This document shows, one piece after another, positions 1 through 6,580 of a stretch of 13,607 bases of DNA (the stretch's first letter is position 1; each line of letters begins with the position of its first letter). This stretch comes from an uncultured Caldilineales bacterium. GTDB lineage: Bacteria > Chloroflexota > Anaerolineae > JAAEKA01. Location: NCBI GenBank assembly GCA_937907455.1, contig CALESQ010000102.1, positions 1 to 13,607 on the forward strand, in the 5' to 3' direction. The notes under the pieces are model-generated. The model did no database searches. It was not told the origin of the DNA and was given only the letters and a program-made list of their open reading frames with translations. The translations under genes were made by a program, and so were the position numbers.

Positions 1-43
1 CTTCTGGAAACTTCAGCTAACGCCTTTCAGGCCAAATCGTGAA

Positions 44-223
44 CTACTGAGTTTGCCATTTGGTCTCGCCGATGCGTACCGTGGCCGGGATCATCCCCCA
101 GCCGTAGGTAACTTGCGACGCAATCAGGCGCAGGGCGTCGCACAAATCAGGTGGCACGGTGACGAAATGATGTGGAGCTGGGCCACGCCAGTACCAGATT
201 TCACCTATAAACTCAAAGCGCAT
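44..223 (-). CDS. Truncated DUF1905-domain protein (59 aa, probably decayed)
   Basis: Reading the minus strand from the ATG at 223 gives 59 residues that begin MRFEFIGEIWYWRGPAP and continue with HHFVTVPPDL, YGWGMIPATVRIG and a final W-Q-T-Q. This is the recognisable N-terminal two thirds of the DUF1905 family (small beta-barrel-like proteins of unknown function, often fused to or beside YdeI-type domains). A good Shine-Dalgarno, AGGTGA, lies 6 nt before the ATG. The TAG at 44-46 falls exactly where the family normally continues with a conserved L-F-P-K-D-G and L-V-P-x-K-x-A-V-R segment, so roughly the last 30-35 residues are missing. I found no convincing continuation in the other two frames of the 43 bases that remain. 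It lies 21 bp downstream of the BNR/dockerin gene on the same strand. The family call is fairly secure; whether the short product is made or functional is doubtful. Confidence 0.72.
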   Translation of the reverse strand: MRFEFIGEIWYWRGPAPHHFVTVPPDLCDALRLIASQVTYGWGMIPATVRIGETKWQTQ

Positions 224-244
224 GAAGGATCACCTGCTGAATAG

Positions 245-1525
245 TTAGGTCATGTGAGCAGCGCATAGCATGATGTCCCCAATATCCACCACGCCGTTAC
301 CGTTGAAATCGTACATCGTCAGGTCGTCTGGAACGGTAAACTGCCAATGCTCCGCAGTGAGACTGATATCCAGTACATCCACCACGCCATCCTGGTTGAC
401 GTCATAAGGATTGGTTGGGCTGCCGTCGCTGCCCCGCCAGATCTTGCCGTTCCAGTCCACCACAATCAGCTCGCCCATACTGGAAACGGACAGATCCATG
501 ATGTCGGCGTTGGTGGGAGAGGGGATGGGCGTCCAGGTCACACCATCATCGGTGCGCAACAGCAGTCCCTGGCCGGTGCAGGTTTCCAGAATAGCATCAG
601 GAACCTGGGTGCATCCGACCGCGTAGCCATGTTGTGCATCTGCCATTTGAATGTTCCACAGCCGTGGTCGCCCGCTGATGCTGGTAATACTGGCGCGCTG
701 CCAGGTAGCCCCTCCGTCGGTGGTCTTGTCAATGTAGACAATGCCATCACCGGCGCTGTTGCTGCCGCCAGCCAGCCAGCAGGTGTTGGTATCGGTACAC
801 CAGATGCCATAATAGCGTGCTGAAGGTGCTGCACGACGAATTAAAGTGGCCCCATTGTTGGCTGTGTAAAAGGCGGTTTGCTTGGCCGCGCTGTAGCAAA
901 CACCCGGCGCGGGACAGGAAAAGTCATAGATCACAAACTCGCGTGGGTCATTGGCAACCACTGCATTGAAATTGATGCCGTCCTCAGCGCGCAGTAGATT
1001 GGCGCGTCGTCCCGGCTCATCGGCATAGCCGGTGGTTCCGGCAAAGATCGTGTCACCCATGCCGGTATAGCCTGCTGACCACAGCCAGCCCGTCCAAATG
1101 CTGTTAATGATGGTCGAAGTGGCCCAGGTAACGCCGCCGTCGGTGGTATAACGGATGCGCGGCGAACTTGCGCCGATCACCCAGCAGCGTTGCGCGTCTA
1201 TGCAGGCCAACCCGCGCATGAAGCGGTTGGTTTGGGGAATGATGAGGGTGTTCCAAGTGCGACCGCCATCGGTGGTTTTTGCCAGTGTTGCCGGCCCAAT
1301 ACCTTCATTGACGTTCCAGTCCGGGCCGCCAATGGCGTAGCCCACGCTGGCTGTGGGGAAATCCAGCGTGTACCAGTACACACCGGGTGCGCTATAAACT
1401 TGTGTCCAGGTGAGATCGTTCGGGACGCTCTGTGCTTGGGCTGTTGCCGGCATAAGCAGGGCGAGCAAGATAAAAACCAACGCAGGTATGTAAATGCGGC
1501 GGCGGATTGATTGCAAGCAGTTCAT
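245..1525 (-). CDS. Secreted BNR/YCF48-like propeller protein with C-terminal dockerin
   Basis: This 426-residue exported protein starts with a clear signal peptide: three arginines at 8-10, a hydrophobic core at about 13-26, and a likely cut after A-Q-A at residue 31. The body carries repeated Asp-box/BNR motifs (TTDGGRTW near 84-91, TTDGGVTW near 127-134, TTDGGATW near 268-275, RTDDGVTW near 325-332). These are typical of YCF48/sortilin/sialidase-like beta-propellers; catalytic sialidase residues cannot be claimed from this. The C-terminus holds two dockerin/EF-hand-like loops, DVNQDGVVDVLD (375-386) and DFNGNGVVDIGD (406-417), each followed by a helix, as in type I dockerins, which bind calcium and normally a cohesin partner. 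The start is supported by AAGGAT 6 nt upstream of the ATG. Substrate and partner are unknown. The protein probably acts outside the cell, as an adhesive or scaffold-bound propeller. Confidence 0.85.
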   Translation of the reverse strand: MNCLQSIRRRIYIPALVFILLALLMPATAQAQSVPNDLTWTQVYSAPGVYWYTLDFPTASVGYAIGGPDWNVNEGIGPATLAKTTDGGRTWNTLIIPQTNRFMRGLACIDAQRCWVIGASSPRIRYTTDGGVTWATSTIINSIWTGWLWSAGYTGMGDTIFAGTTGYADEPGRRANLLRAEDGINFNAVVANDPREFVIYDFSCPAPGVCYSAAKQTAFYTANNGATLIRRAAPSARYYGIWCTDTNTCWLAGGSNSAGDGIVYIDKTTDGGATWQRASITSISGRPRLWNIQMADAQHGYAVGCTQVPDAILETCTGQGLLLRTDDGVTWTPIPSPTNADIMDLSVSSMGELIVVDWNGKIWRGSDGSPTNPYDVNQDGVVDVLDISLTAEHWQFTVPDDLTMYDFNGNGVVDIGDIMLCAAHMT

Positions 1526-1531
1526 GAATTT

Positions 1532-1550
1532 ATCCTTATCGTGAATTATA
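1532..1550 (-). promoter_or_regulatory. Candidate -10 element and Shine-Dalgarno of the BNR/dockerin gene
   Basis: On the minus strand a perfect TATAAT lies at 1550-1545 and AAGGAT at 1537-1532, 6 nt before the ATG at 1525. No good -35 is seen at the expected spacing (the best hexamer, at 1573-1568, is TGAGCG). If this -10 is used, transcription would begin close to the Shine-Dalgarno and leave a leader of only about 13 nt. The ribosome site is convincing; the promoter is tentative. Confidence 0.4.
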
Positions 1551-1582
1551 GAATCAGGACGGTTATACGCTCAGAGGTAATC

Positions 1583-1611
1583 TTGTCCTACGGCTCTTGT
1601 GCCATTATACA
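1583..1611 (+). promoter_or_regulatory. Candidate upstream promoter in the divergent intergenic region
   Basis: TTGTCC (1583-1588) and TATACA (1606-1611) are separated by 17 bp, each matching 4 of 6 consensus bases. Start of transcription would be near 1618, upstream of the structured segment 1639-1765. The match is modest and could be chance. Confidence 0.25.
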
Positions 1612-1638
1612 CAGTGAAAAGAGATCGGGGAATCTGAG

Positions 1639-1765
1639 CTGGTAACTGGCCCTGGTAAATATAACTTACCGCCTTATGGTGTAAGGTCCCAGACCGGTGG
1701 TTGGAAACCTACCGGCTCACCGCACAAAGGCCCCTTACGGCCTCCTTCCAGCGCCTGAGGGCGCT
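1639..1765 (+). other. Inverted-repeat-rich, possibly structured RNA segment in the gene-free region 1526-1863
   Basis: This is the main content of the 338-bp divergent gap between the BNR gene and the cysteine desulfurase gene. The visible pairings are: GGTAA (1654-1658) with TTACC (1666-1670); CCTTA (1672-1676) with TAAGG (1682-1686); the competing GTAAGG (1681-1686) with CCTTAC (1733-1738); a 9-bp hairpin CCGGTGGTT (1694-1702) with AACCTACCGG (1706-1715), with one bulged T and loop GGA; and AGCGCC (1750-1755) with GGCGCT (1760-1765), loop TGAG. CTGGTAA occurs twice (1639-1645, 1652-1658). No known riboswitch consensus was recognised and no open reading frame is convincing. It may be a leader RNA, an sRNA or DNA-level repeats. 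Confidence 0.35.
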
Positions 1766-1827
1766 TCTTGCTGCCAGCCAGACCTCCTTTCATTGCCTGG
1801 CCTTGTTAGCGTCAACCTTACAGATGC

Positions 1828-1856
1828 TTGTAGCCAGGGCTGTTTAATGCTATACT
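1828..1856 (+). promoter_or_regulatory. Promoter of the cysteine desulfurase gene, predicted leaderless start
   Basis: TTGTAG (1828-1833), a 17-bp spacer and TATACT (1851-1856, 5 of 6 consensus bases, with an extended -10 TGC before it) place +1 at about 1863, next to the ATG at 1864. The bases between (TTTCTCGC and neighbours) contain no Shine-Dalgarno. Both facts point to a leaderless mRNA. Confidence 0.55.
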
Positions 1857-1863
1857 TTCTCGC

Positions 1864-3036
1864 ATGTCTGATCTCATCTATCTTGACCACTCAGCCACCA
1901 CCCCCGTGCGCGCCGAGGTGCTGGAGGCCATGCTGCCCTATTTTACCCAGCACTATGGCAATCCGGGCAGCCTACATCGCATTGGGCGAGAGGCCGGCAA
2001 GGCCCTGCGCGTCGCCCGCGATCAAGTAGCTGCGGTGCTGGGCTGCACCGCCGGTGAAGTCGTCTTCACTGGCTCCGGCACCGAAGCTGATAATCTGGCA
2101 CTGCGCGGCGTGGCTCTGGCGAGTCGTCAGCGCGGCGCGGGCAATCACATCATTGTCAGCGCGGTGGAACATAAGGGCATTCTCGACACCGCTTGTCACC
2201 TGCGTGATGATTTTGGCTTCGAGCTTACCGTGCTGCCCGTGGATGCCGCGGGGCGTGTGGCTCCGGCTGATTTGGCCGCCGCCCTGCGTCCCGACACAGT
2301 CATCGTCAGTATCATGGCCGCCAACAACGAGGTCGGCACGATACAACCACTGGCCGAGCTGGCCGCGCTGTGTCGTGCCCGCGGTGTGCCCTTTCACAGT
2401 GACGCAGTGCAGGCATCCGGCACGCTGCCGCTGCGCGTGGACGATTTCGGCGTGGATTTGCTGTCGCTGGGTGCGCACAAATTCTATGGGCCGAAGGGTG
2501 CCGGACTGCTCTACGTGCGCCGCGGGGTGTCTTTGCTGCCCCAGATCACCGGTGGCAGTCAGGAAGGCAAGCGCCGTGCCAGCACCGAAAACGTACCTGC
2601 CATTGTGGGCATGGCAACCGCACTGAACTTAGCCCAGACTGAGCGTAACAGCGAGGCCGCGCGGCTGATTACACTGCGCGACCGGCTGATTGAGGCGCTT
2701 CCCGTTGCCATTCCCGACATCTACCTGACCGGTCATCGCAGCGAGCGTCTGGCCCATCATGCCAGCTTCATCGTGCGCGGCATCGAGGCCGAGGGCTTGT
2801 TGATTGGGTTGGACATGGCCGGCATCTGCGCCAGCAGCGGTTCAGCCTGCACCAGCGGCGCGCAGGAGCCCAGCCATATCCTCACCGCTATGGGCATTCC
2901 GCGCAGCGAGGCTGTTGGTCATCTGCGCCTCAGCCTGGGCCACAGCAACACCGCCGCCGACATAGATCGCGTGCTGGCCGTGCTGCCGCCGCTCGTCGCG
3001 CGCCTGCGCGAGTTGTCGCCCTTTCATCATGCGTAA
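1864..3036 (+). CDS. Cysteine desulfurase (NifS/IscS family, probable sulfur donor to MnmA)
   Basis: This PLP enzyme removes sulfur from L-cysteine, giving alanine and an enzyme-bound persulfide that is passed on to Fe-S assembly or tRNA thiolation. At 390 residues it has the normal length. It begins YLDHSATTPV, as the family does. It has the cofactor-stacking histidine (H103 in SAVEHKGIL), the substrate-site ANNEVGTIQP, HSDAVQASG, the PLP-binding lysine (K206 in LGAHKFYGPKGAG) and RRASTENVP. The catalytic cysteine C329 lies in a class I loop, SGSACTSGAQEPSHIL. Two genes downstream is mnmA, matching the YrvO-MnmA pairing known from Bacillus, so a thiolation role is likely; a general IscS role cannot be excluded. 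No IscU, IscR or other Fe-S genes are visible. It seems to be expressed from a leaderless promoter. The stop is followed by a 65-bp gap to the Fic gene. Confidence 0.93.
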   Translation: MSDLIYLDHSATTPVRAEVLEAMLPYFTQHYGNPGSLHRIGREAGKALRVARDQVAAVLGCTAGEVVFTGSGTEADNLALRGVALASRQRGAGNHIIVSAVEHKGILDTACHLRDDFGFELTVLPVDAAGRVAPADLAAALRPDTVIVSIMAANNEVGTIQPLAELAALCRARGVPFHSDAVQASGTLPLRVDDFGVDLLSLGAHKFYGPKGAGLLYVRRGVSLLPQITGGSQEGKRRASTENVPAIVGMATALNLAQTERNSEAARLITLRDRLIEALPVAIPDIYLTGHRSERLAHHASFIVRGIEAEGLLIGLDMAGICASSGSACTSGAQEPSHILTAMGIPRSEAVGHLRLSLGHSNTAADIDRVLAVLPPLVARLRELSPFHHA

Positions 3037-3101
3037 TGCGTGACACGAACCCGTAATTAACAGCTCTGACTGCTTTAGAGCCAAGCCTGCGGGTATATTC
3101 T

Positions 3102-3854
3102 ATGCCTCTCACCACGGTTCTCAACATAATTGACCGCAAGCGCGCCGAGTTGCAGCGTCACCGGCCGTTGAGTGCAGCCGCGGCCGCGCGTTTGCGCGAC
3201 TACATGGATGTTGAGTGGACGTATAACACGAATGCTCTGGAGGGGTCAACGTTGACACGCCAGGAAACGTTGGCGGTACTGCACCACGGCGTTACTGTAG
3301 GTGGCAAGCCGCTGGTTGAGCATTTGGAAGCGATTAATCATCAGGCAGCGATTGATTGGATGATGCAGGTAGCCGCGCAGGCCGCGCCGCCCACCGAGCA
3401 GGACATTTTAGCGTTACATCGCCTGGTGTTGCGTGGCATTGCCGACGAACAGGCGGGCGTGTATCGCGCAGGGCAGGTGTACATTGCGGGTTCGGCCTAT
3501 GTACCACCTTCGGCAGCGGCTGTGCCTGGGCGCATGGCTCAATATGCTGACTGGCTGGCAAGAACCGCCGACACGGCTGCCATGCACCCGGTGACGCGTA
3601 CCGCCCATGCTCATTTCTGGCTGATAGATATTCATCCGTTTGTGGACGGCAACGGCCGCGTGGCGCGCTTGTTGATGAATTTGCTGCTGGCACAGGCCGG
3701 GTATCCCATTGCCGTAATCCGTACCGAGGATCGTGCAGCCTATTACCACACCCTGGAAAGCGCCCACGAAGGGCAGCCAGAGCCTTTTTTGCGGTTAATC
3801 GCTGAAGCTGTGGATCGCTCACTCGACTTGTATCTTGCCGCTGCTGCCCCATGA
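3102..3854 (+). CDS. Fic-family protein (putative AMP-transferase) with built-in inhibitory motif
   Basis: Fic proteins usually transfer AMP (sometimes other nucleotide parts) from a nucleotide to a hydroxyl side chain of a target protein. This 250-residue protein has an intact core motif HPFVDGNGRVARL: H178 is the catalytic base, D182 the metal ligand, and R186 and R189 bind phosphate. This fits HxFx(D/E)GNGRxxR exactly. Near the N-terminus TNALEG (43-48) matches the inhibitory (S/T)xxxE(G/N) pattern, with E47 expected to block productive ATP binding, so it looks like a self-inhibited class II enzyme. The segment GVYRAGQVYIAGSAYVPP (about 113-131) is the usual flap that positions targets. 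No Shine-Dalgarno is visible; a TATATT lies only 2 nt before the ATG. The last four bases overlap the start of mnmA (ATGA), so the two are translationally coupled. No transmembrane segment or DNA-binding domain is seen. The target is unknown; MnmA, the desulfurase or tRNA-related proteins are guesses from position. Confidence 0.9.
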   Translation: MPLTTVLNIIDRKRAELQRHRPLSAAAAARLRDYMDVEWTYNTNALEGSTLTRQETLAVLHHGVTVGGKPLVEHLEAINHQAAIDWMMQVAAQAAPPTEQDILALHRLVLRGIADEQAGVYRAGQVYIAGSAYVPPSAAAVPGRMAQYADWLARTADTAAMHPVTRTAHAHFWLIDIHPFVDGNGRVARLLMNLLLAQAGYPIAVIRTEDRAAYYHTLESAHEGQPEPFLRLIAEAVDRSLDLYLAAAAP

Positions 3855-4999
3855 CCGTTACAGAATCCTTACCCATCAACCATCATTCACTACAGCCTGA
3901 CCGTTCCAGAGTAGTCATCGCCATGAGCGGCGGCGTGGACAGTTCGCTGGCCGCGGCGTTGCTGCGCGAGCAGGGCCACGAGGTCATCGGCGTGATGATG
4001 CGCCTTTGGGCCGAGACCGGCCCCGGCACCGGCAGCAGCAACAAATGCTGCTCGCTGGAGGCGGTCAACGACGCGCGCCGTGTGGCTGATCAGCTTGATA
4101 TTCCCTTTTACCTGATCAACGTGGAGCAGCCCTTCAAGCAGCGTGTGGTGGATTTCACCGTCGCCAGCTATCTGGCGGGCGAAACTCCCAACCCCTGCGT
4201 GCAGTGCAACCGGCATATTCGTTTCGACTACCTCTACAACTACGCCATGAGCCTCGGCGCCGACTATCTGGCGACCGGGCATTACGCGCGCATCGCCGTA
4301 AATAGCGGGAAGCTGGCAGCAAGTGAAGAAACAACGCCGGACTACTCACTGCTTACCGGTCTCGACCCGGCCAAAGATCAAAGCTACGTGCTGCATGTGC
4401 TGACACCGGAAAAGCTGGCGCATGTGCTCTTTCCCGTCGGCGAATATACCAAGCCACAGGTGCGAGAGATGGCCGCAGCGCGTGGGTTGCCCAGTGCCAG
4501 CCGCCACGACAGCCAGGACCTATGCTTTTTAGCTGACGGCGATTACCGGCGTTTCCTGCGTGACTGGTCACCGGAAGGAGCCATCGCGCCCGGGCCGATT
4601 GTTGATTCCAGCGGTCGCACGTTGGGACAGCACGACGGTCTGCCCTTTTATACCGTGGGCCAGCGCAAGGGCATCGGCGTGGCCGCAGCCGAGCCGCTCT
4701 TTGTATTGCGTCTCGAACCGGCTGAAAACACTGTGGTGATTGGCCCGGCTGCTGAGCTGGGCCGCGTCACTCTCACCGCACACAGCATCAACTGGATCAC
4801 CGGCGCGCCGCCTGCCGCTGAAATCGCCGGTCAGGTCAAGATTCGCTACCGCGCCAGGCCCGCAGACGCACAGATCACTCCCTTGCCTGCCGGACGCGCG
4901 GCTGTTCGCTTTGCCCAGCCGCTGCGCGACATCACGCGCGGCCAGGCCGCGGTCTTCTATCAGGGCGAGGTGTGTCTGGGGGGCGGGCTGATCGAGTAG
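3851..4999 (+). CDS. mnmA: tRNA-specific 2-thiouridylase MnmA
   Basis: MnmA activates U34 of tRNA-Lys, -Glu and -Gln with ATP and replaces its O2 by sulfur from a cysteine desulfurase. The protein has 382 residues, close to the family norm, with about 17 extra residues before the core. The PP-loop ATPase motif is SGGVDSS (26-32). The two redox-active cysteines are C116 in NPCVQCNRHIRF and C225 in DSQDLCFLADGDYRRFL, equivalent to the E. coli pair C102/C199. Other family signatures are ATGHYARI, DQSYVL, FPVGEYTKPQVREMA and VGQRKGIGV. The C-terminal beta-barrel runs from about 270 to the end. NKCCSLEAVNDA (57-68) is the cysteine-containing variant of the N-terminal loop. The start codon overlaps the Fic stop by 4 bp. 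With the desulfurase upstream, donor and acceptor enzymes are encoded together. Confidence 0.96.
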   Translation: MTVTESLPINHHSLQPDRSRVVIAMSGGVDSSLAAALLREQGHEVIGVMMRLWAETGPGTGSSNKCCSLEAVNDARRVADQLDIPFYLINVEQPFKQRVVDFTVASYLAGETPNPCVQCNRHIRFDYLYNYAMSLGADYLATGHYARIAVNSGKLAASEETTPDYSLLTGLDPAKDQSYVLHVLTPEKLAHVLFPVGEYTKPQVREMAAARGLPSASRHDSQDLCFLADGDYRRFLRDWSPEGAIAPGPIVDSSGRTLGQHDGLPFYTVGQRKGIGVAAAEPLFVLRLEPAENTVVIGPAAELGRVTLTAHSINWITGAPPAAEIAGQVKIRYRARPADAQITPLPAGRAAVRFAQPLRDITRGQAAVFYQGEVCLGGGLIE

Positions 5000-5085
5000 C
5001 GTCGGCGTATCTATGTTGCGTTTTACGTGTTACATAGGTGTAGTTTTCGATACAACGGCTTTCAATCTGAGCCTGGAGCAAAGCA

Positions 5086-6357
5086 ATGACCACCAACGGT
5101 TCTGTTTACACTCAATCGCTGCCGCGCGTGGTAGTGACTGGCATGGGCGCGGTGTCACCGCTGGGCCATACCTGGCCCGAAACCTGGAAAAACCTGCTGG
5201 CGGGCGTATCTGCCGGACGACGCGTCACGCACTTCGATCCTGCTGACTTTCCGACGCAGTTTGCCTGCTCGGTGTCCGATTTCGACCCGGCCCGTACCAT
5301 GGATGCCAAAGATGCCAAGCGCTTGGGTACAGTAACCCAATTTGGTTGGACCGCCACGCAGGAAGCCTGGGCCAATGCCGGGTTGGATATGGCACACGAG
5401 GACAGTGACCGCGTGGGAATAGAAATGGGCAGCGCCTTTGGTGCTCTGGATATTGTGGAAGAGCAGGTGCTGGTGCTGGACAAGGGCGGCCCGCGGCGCA
5501 TCAAACCCACACTGGGGCCGTCGGTACTCATCAGCACGACACCCTGCTACATTTCGATCAACATGGGCATCACTGGGCCGATTGATTCGCGTATGAGCGC
5601 CTGTGCCACCGGCATTACCTCGATTGGTGATGCCATGCGGCGTTTGCAACGCAACGAAGTAGACGTGATGATCGCGGGCGGCACCGATGCCTTTCAAACC
5701 CCGCTGATGATGGCTAGTTTTAGCCGTTTGGGGGCCATGTCCACTCGCAACGATGACCCTGTCACTGCCTGCCGTCCTTTTTGCGCCACGCGTGATGGCC
5801 TGATCCTGGGCGAAGGGGCTACAGTGCTGATCCTCGAAACGCTGCACCATGCTCAGGCGCGCGGCGCGCGCATTCTGGCCGAGGTTGTCGGCGTGGGCCT
5901 GTCGTCCGATGCCTACAACCTGGCCGCGCCCGAACCCAGTGGCGTGGGTGCAGCTAAAGCTATGCGCTATGCCCTGCGCGAGGCCGGGCTGAGCGGAGCT
6001 GATATTGACTATATTGCTGCCCACGGCACGGCCACGCGCCTGAACGATTCTTCGGAAACGGCTGCCATCAAACTGGCGCTGGGTGAAGCTGCCTACGATG
6101 TGGCGATCAGTTCGCTCAAATCTATGGTCGGCCACATGATGGGCGCAGCCGGGGCTATCTCTGCCGCGGCTATTGTGGCAGCCATTCAGGATAGCGTTGT
6201 GCCGCCTACGATCAACTATCACGAGCGCGATCCAGAATGCGATTTGCACTATGTGCCCAATCAGGCTGAGGTGCGCCAGGTCAACGCGGGTCTGTGCAAC
6301 GCGTTTGGCTTTGGCGGCCAGAATGCCAGCATGGTGATCCGGCGCTTCCAGTCTTGA
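5086..6357 (+). CDS. fabF: Beta-ketoacyl-ACP synthase II (FabF type)
   Basis: This enzyme performs the chain-elongating Claisen condensation of malonyl-ACP with an acyl-ACP in type II fatty-acid synthesis. It has 423 residues and a complete thiolase-fold KS: start VVVTGMGAVSPLG, nucleophile C173 in MSACATGITSIGDA, H313 in AAHGTATRLND, K345 and H350 in SSLKSMVGHMMGAAGA, and the C-terminal FGFGGQNAS gate loop (Gln where Thr or His is more common). RPFCATRDGLILGEGA departs slightly from the usual RPFD-RDG-GEGA. The start is supported by GGAG (5075-5078) 7 nt upstream. No acyl carrier protein or other fab genes are adjacent, so it is a stand-alone copy. A specialised KS (polyketide-like or for odd lipids) is possible, but the sequence reads as ordinary FabF/KASII. 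An antisense reading frame covers almost the whole gene and is a shadow. Confidence 0.92.
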   Translation: MTTNGSVYTQSLPRVVVTGMGAVSPLGHTWPETWKNLLAGVSAGRRVTHFDPADFPTQFACSVSDFDPARTMDAKDAKRLGTVTQFGWTATQEAWANAGLDMAHEDSDRVGIEMGSAFGALDIVEEQVLVLDKGGPRRIKPTLGPSVLISTTPCYISINMGITGPIDSRMSACATGITSIGDAMRRLQRNEVDVMIAGGTDAFQTPLMMASFSRLGAMSTRNDDPVTACRPFCATRDGLILGEGATVLILETLHHAQARGARILAEVVGVGLSSDAYNLAAPEPSGVGAAKAMRYALREAGLSGADIDYIAAHGTATRLNDSSETAAIKLALGEAAYDVAISSLKSMVGHMMGAAGAISAAAIVAAIQDSVVPPTINYHERDPECDLHYVPNQAEVRQVNAGLCNAFGFGGQNASMVIRRFQS

Positions 6358-6433
6358 TGTTGGGCTGTACAATCAGCACCATTGGAAAATCGTGCCTCTG
6401 GTTGTGCAGCACCACCGCCTTTGTGACAGCTTG

Positions 6434-6471
6434 ACGGCCTGGGGGGCTTTTCTTGGCAGCAAGGCCGTTTT
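6434..6471 (+). terminator. Candidate intrinsic terminator after fabF
   Basis: ACGGCCT (6434-6440) pairs with AGGCCGT (6462-6468), and TTTT (6468-6471) follows. The loop is long (21 nt) but contains an inner GCT/AGC pairing. It lies about 80 bp after the fabF stop and overlaps the -35 of the next promoter, so one function may be accidental. Confidence 0.4.
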
Positions 6472-6481
6472 ATGCTAAACT
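6453..6481 (+). promoter_or_regulatory. Promoter of the anchored Ig-like protein gene
   Basis: TTGGCA (6453-6458, 5 of 6 consensus bases), a 17-bp spacer and TAAACT (6476-6481) preceded by TGC (extended -10). Predicted start is near 6488, giving a leader of about 93 nt before the ATG at 6581, with a strong hairpin in it. Confidence 0.5.
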
Positions 6482-6498
6482 AGTTATTCGTCATGCGG

Positions 6499-6525
6499 GC
6501 AGGCTGTCCCCACCGGACAGCCTGC
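6499..6525 (+). other. Perfect 11-bp stem-loop in the leader of the Ig-like gene
   Basis: GCAGGCTGTCC (6499-6509) pairs perfectly with GGACAGCCTGC (6515-6525) around the loop CCACC. The AT-rich stretch TCATTTATT follows instead of a clean T-run. It could be a 5'-leader stabiliser, an attenuator, or a second terminator of the fabF unit. Confidence 0.55.
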
Positions 6526-6580
6526 TCATTTATTGCTTACCTTTATTTCGTTCGATTGGGCGTGTCATTGGAGGCACGTT

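Noticed and set aside
53..244. Plus-strand 63-residue reading frame
   Set aside because: It is antisense to the DUF1905 reading frame, which matches a known family and has a ribosome site.
1639..1765. Known riboswitch, RNase P RNA or SRP RNA
   Set aside because: I could not match any conserved core sequence of these families; only generic stems are visible.
5155..6372. 405-residue minus-strand reading frame opposite fabF
   Set aside because: It mirrors the fabF gene, whose protein has all catalytic residues; the antisense product shows no recognisable domain.
6533..6580. Upstream ATG extending the Ig-like protein by 16 residues
   Set aside because: The ATG at 6581 has GGAGG at the right distance and gives a standard signal peptide; the upstream ATG has no such site.
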